A stretch of 64,000 nt of DNA from Rhodococcus rhodochrous (GTDB taxonomy: Bacteria; Actinomycetota; Actinomycetes; Mycobacteriales; Mycobacteriaceae), in NCBI RefSeq assembly GCF_014854695.1, contig NZ_CP027557.1, forward strand, positions 3,906,001-3,970,000, written 5' to 3'. A program made the translations under genes and the position numbers. Below, piece after piece: positions 63,301 to 64,000 of this stretch. Within the stretch, counting starts at the first letter, position 1, and each line of letters opens with the position of its first letter. A model generated the notes under the pieces. That model worked only from the letters and a program-made list of their open reading frames with translations, was not told the origin of the DNA and ran no database searches.

Positions 63301-64000
63301 GAGGGTTCCGCCGTAGAGCAGCGGCCCCCACAGCTCCCACACCGAGAAGTCGAAGGCATAGCTGTGGAACATCGTCCACACATCCGACGAGTCGAAGCCG
63401 TACACCGATTCGGTGTTGACCATCAGCCGCACCACATTGCGATGCGGGATCAGCACACCCTTCGGACGCCCGGTCGACCCCGACGTGTAGATCACGTACG
63501 CCAGATTCGTCGACGTCAGCGGGGCACGACGCTCCGCGTCGAGAATCGGTGCGTCGTCGACCTCCGACAAATCCAGACGGTCGATCTCGACGACCGGCAC
63601 CGAGACAGGGAACGCCACCTCGACGCCCGAAGTGGTCACGACCGCGACCGGCGTCGCGTCCGAGACCAGGAACTCGATCCGGTCGGCCGGCGAGTTCGGG
63701 TCGATCGGCAGATAACCGGCACCGGCCTCGAGCACCGCCAACAGCGCCACGATCAGATCGAGCGAGCGCGGCATCGCGACCGCGACCAGATCCTCCGGTC
63801 CGGCACCGACATCGATGAGATGACGTGCCAGGCGGTGCACCCGCGCACCGAGTTCACGATAGGACAACTGCTCGTCACCGAACCGCACCGCCACCGCATC
63901 GCCACGCCCCGAGACCTGCCGCTCGAACAGATCCACCAACGTCACATCCGCCGGCGCCACATCAGCACCCAACGAATTCCACCGCGAGACAACCAACTCC
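54040..64000 (-). CDS. NRPS-1: three modules visible, 5' end beyond window, C-terminal dock
   Basis: About 3320 residues are in the window, open at the right edge; the first ~15 residues match the C-A linker between its own modules, so an upstream C domain is expected outside. Order by position: A1 about 63925-62470 ([15 protein letters not shown]; pocket D-F-W-N-I-G-M-V, the classical Thr code), PCP about 62300, C 62100-60800, A2 60715-59230 (Thr code again), PCP about 59050, C 58860-57590, A3 57490-56080 (pocket D-L-W-H-L-I-L-V), PCP about 55880, C 55690-54400, mini-domain 54345-54040. C domains carry HHIASDG or HHISADG. Stop TAG at 54040; 141 bp to NRPS-2, same strand, so an operon is likely. 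It probably starts or follows the chain-initiating step and adds Thr-Thr-X. Confidence 0.96.
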   Translation of the reverse strand, partial: ELVVSRWNSLGADVAPADVTLVDLFERQVSGRGDAVAVRFGDEQLSYRELGARVHRLARHLIDVGAGPEDLVAVAMPRSLDLIVALLAVLEAGAGYLPIDPNSPADRIEFLVSDATPVAVVTTSGVEVAFPVSVPVVEIDRLDLSEVDDAPILDAERRAPLTSTNLAYVIYTSGSTGRPKGVLIPHRNVVRLMVNTESVYGFDSSDVWTMFHSYAFDFSVWELWGPLLYGGTLVVVDYFTSRSPEAFRELLIRERVTVLNQTPSAFYQLVEADRVAADEAQLSLRYVIFGGEALEPRRLAGWFERHGDTSPRLVNMYGITETTVHVSYREIGAELAQGASASVVGVPIAGLRVYVLDRRLKPVPVGVAGEMYVGGGQLARGYLRRPELSAARFVADPFSSDGALLYRTGDVARWVVSGDLEYLGRADDQVKIRGFRIELGEVEAAVLAQDEVAHAAVIVREDTPGAARIVAYVVAHEGMSIDTEALRSGVAVVLPEYMVPSAFVVIDAIPLTVNGKLDRRALPEPVFETRGFRAPSTPIEEIVAGVFADVLGVDRIGADDDFFALGGNSLIATQVVSRLGAALDAQVPVRALFEASTVAELATRVEQESGRGARVPLTARTRPESIPLSLAQQRMWFLNRFDPASAANNIPVGVRLTGDLDVDALRAALGDVVERHESLRTVYPDIDGVGHQSVQPPYAVELPVERVAESSLFERAEQLTSAGFDVTSEVPLRVVLFSLGAREHVLFLVVHHIASDGFSLRPLARDIMVAYANRSRGEAPNWAPLEVQYADYALWQRDVLGSEDDPRSVLSRQVEYWTAQLADLPDQLDLPSDRARPEVASNTGRTSRFRIEPELHSALENLARERNTSLFMVVHAALAVLLARLSDSEDIAIGTPIAGRGAAALDDLVGMFVNTLVLRVGVRNDIRFQDLLAEVRDTDLDAFANADVPFERLVEILDPQRSQARHPLFQVALTFQNTGRVEFDLDGVTAAAVDYEAPTAKFDLQFTFAETVGEDGSAAGMDFAVTYATDLFDDLRVAAFAEQLLRILRGVAEDPAAVVGDIEIVDDFERELVVSRWNSLGDDVAPAGTTLVDMFEARVVERGDAVAVRFGDEQLSYRELGARVHRLARHLIDVGAGPEDLVAVAMPRSLDLIVALLAVLEAGAGYLPIDPNSPADRIEFLVSDATPVAVVTTSGVEVAFPVSVPVVEIDRLDLSEVDDAPILDAERRAPLTSTNLAYVIYTSGSTGRPKGVLIPHRNVVRLMVNTESVYGFDSSDVWTMFHSYAFDFSVWELWGPLLYGGTLVVVDYFTSRSPEAFRELLIRERVTVLNQTPSAFYQLVEADRVAADEAQLSLRYVIFGGEALEPRRLAGWFERHGDAGRAQRRGIGTAPRLVNMYGITETTVHVSYREIGAELAQGASASVVGVPIAGLRVYVLDRRLKPVPVGVAGEMYVGGGQLARGYLRRPELSAARFVADPFSSDGALLYRTGDVARWVVSGDLEYLGRADDQVKIRGFRIELGEVEAAVLAQDEVAHAAVIVREDTPGAARIVAYVVAHEGMSIDTEALRSGVAVVLPEYMVPSAFVVIDAIPLTVNGKLDRRALPEPVFETRGFRAPSTPIEEIVAGVFADVLGVDRIGADDDFFALGGNSLIATQVVSRLGAALDAQVPVRALFEASTVAELATRVEQESGRGARVPLTARTRPESIPLSLAQQRMWFLNRFDPDSTAYNIPFALRMTGALDVDALRAAVADLVARHESLRTVYPETESGPVQRILPASQVRPELEPVDVTAAGLEPRMREIAAAGFDVTVDVPVRMHLLRVADDDHVLVTVVHHISADGSSMVPLVRDVMTAYAARSADSDPAWAPLEVQYADFALWQREVLGSEDDPESTAAEQLGYWRTALADLPDQLDLPLDRPRPAQQSFRGDRVEFTIGADLHRELRDLARNRNATVFMAVHAAFAALLARLSGSTDIAVGTPIAGRTEQATEDIIGMFVNTLVLRLEVDGGASFDELLSAARETDLQAFAHADVPFERLVEVLNPARSTARHPLFQVGFSFQNQSRSELALPGLDIEPIDLEGGTAQFDMHLIVADSYGDEGAPQGIDAILTYATDLFDRETAEAVAARFEQLLEALVESPALPVGDHALLLPQERDAVLGAWNDTAHGIDTGATLVGLFDEQVSAHRDDVALVYEGRQWTYGEFDSSVNRLARHLLGLGVGPEDRVALAIRRSPELLVGMYAIAKTGAAYVPVDPDQPAERNTYILDTAAPVAIVTTSGDRVEHGTAPVVELDRLDLAGLPDDPITDGDRPAPLRQGNTAYVIFTSGSTGRPKGVAVSHAAIVNQLLWKREHFGIGSDDAVLLKTVATFDLSVWEFWSALTSGARLVIATADGHRDPDYLLTLLRDEQVTTLHTVPSMLSMLMTVAAGPVAPSLRRILAIGEALPAAVAQQFRADNTATLYNLYGPTEAAVSVTVHEVDDADRTVVPIGVPEWNTAVYVLDDRLRPVAPGVAGELYLAGAQLARGYHDRPDLTADRFVADPYGRGRMYRTGDIVRWNRAGRLEYLDRADFQVKVRGYRIELGEVETVLRELPDVKDVAVLVRNTAHLGDRLVAYVVPATDAFDSGATRTALAERLPSYMVPSVFVELDALPLNTNGKLDRRALPNPELDAGQFRAPTDPVEEIVAATVAELLGVERAGLDDDFFELGGNSLLATQLAARLGAALDTRVPVRTVFESSTVAALAARIRPSVGEGARPALTTVPRPEQVPLSLAQQRMWTLNRVDPESGVYNIPVAVRLTGALDVDALRAAVADLFARHEVLRTVYPDSGDGPVQVVLPVAQAVPELAPVDVTTDELVDRLTEVLGSGFDVTASVPPVRVALLRLAADEHVLAVVAHHISADGYSMRPLVRDVMTAYLAHAAGETPGWEPLEVQYADYTLWQQSILGSEDDPESELSRQLDYWADELSGVPEVLALPTDRPRPARQSTVGESFTFTIGEELAQRIEKTAREHNATVFMTMHAAFAVLLARLSGSEDIAVGTPTAGRGEEALDDLVGMFVNTLVLRTRVAGSATFAELLAQAKEKDLAAFGNADVPFERVVERLGVRRNSAYTPLFQAMLTFQNIDTGTFALPGLEVAALETGADQAKFDLQCTVVERFSESGALTALDVTFTYATALFDAATVEAFGDRFVRILEAVSADPQVVLRSIDIRTDAERARAVRPKKARTVADLPALVAAAAAVAPDTVAFRHGEREVTLGEFAQRLDTMATTTGGALTAEALVSVVLNGLVPGMLPQLGADGLAQLVRDVIAVAEGADADAVGDAD
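58832..60693. repeat. 1.86-kb A-PCP repeat in NRPS-1, copy 1
   Basis: It matches 62072-63903 almost exactly, with single-base differences such as those near 59557 and 59630, plus a 30-bp difference near 59836-59865. It encodes a whole Thr-type A domain, its PCP and the first residues of C, the same unit of exchange as in the NRPS-3/NRPS-4 repeat. Confidence 0.95.
59836..59865. other. 30-bp in-frame insertion in A2 of NRPS-1
   Basis: Copy 1 of the Thr A domain has ten extra residues (region AGRAQRRGIGTA) between WFERHGD and PRLVNMYG, absent from the sister copy. On the coding strand the insert contains GGGGCGAGCGCAGCGACG, resembling the GAGCGCAGCGA-type repeats seen in actinobacterial genomes (recalled, not searched). 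The exact end points are ambiguous by a few bases. Confidence 0.7.
62072..63903. repeat. 1.83-kb A-PCP repeat in NRPS-1, copy 2
   Basis: Partner of 58832-60693 without the 30-bp insertion. Offset shifts from 3240 bp before the insertion to 3210 bp after it. Identity stops abruptly in the C-A linker at 63903. Confidence 0.95.

Overview
The window is high-GC DNA almost entirely filled by non-ribosomal peptide synthetase (NRPS) genes. Base composition, A-domain style and the long antisense open frames point to a Corynebacteriales/Mycobacteriales actinomycete, most likely Rhodococcus or a close relative (Gordonia, Nocardia). The genus is inferred; no marker gene is present.

Layout: six NRPS genes lie on the minus strand, so the pathway reads right to left. 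I number them in that order. NRPS-1 (54040 to beyond 64000) is (C)-A-PCP-C-A-PCP-C-A-PCP-C-dock. NRPS-2 (24316-53898, 9860 aa) is dock-[A-PCP-C]x5-A-PCP-E-C-A-PCP-C-A-PCP-E-C-pseudoA. NRPS-3 (16609-24123) is leader-A-PCP-C-A-PCP-C-pseudoA. NRPS-4 (8612-14560) and NRPS-5 (2616-8456) are each leader-A-PCP-C-A-PCP-TE. NRPS-6 (2435 to beyond 1) is leader-A-PCP-C and leaves the window. Between NRPS-4 and NRPS-3 sit a plus-strand family 2 glycosyltransferase (14765-15622) and a minus-strand polysaccharide pyruvyl transferase-like gene (15700-16536). No intergenic gap exceeds about 210 bp, so there are no long empty stretches.

How it may work: reading the A-domain pocket residues by eye, at least thirteen residues are loaded in NRPS-1 to NRPS-3. 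Three sites carry a Thr code, two a Ser code, several share one unassigned code, and two modules have epimerases (D-residues). A TE protein then releases the chain. Together with the two sugar-modifying genes this suggests a large, Ser/Thr-rich, glycosylated (lipo)peptide, comparable in concept to the cell-envelope glycopeptidolipids of mycobacteria and Gordonia. The product is inference.

The most unusual feature is where the proteins break. Every visible protein junction falls between a C domain and the next A domain, not before a C domain. NRPS-2 and NRPS-3 end in a catalytically dead half A domain, while NRPS-3, -4, -5 and -6 all begin with an Arg/Pro-rich leader plus an intact A domain. 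The NRPS-1/NRPS-2 junction instead carries two mutually homologous ~95-residue mini-domains. This looks like a two-class docking system in which one trunk could feed several alternative terminal proteins, two of them TE-bearing. The genes are also mosaics of recently copied A/PCP blocks with codon use unlike their surroundings.
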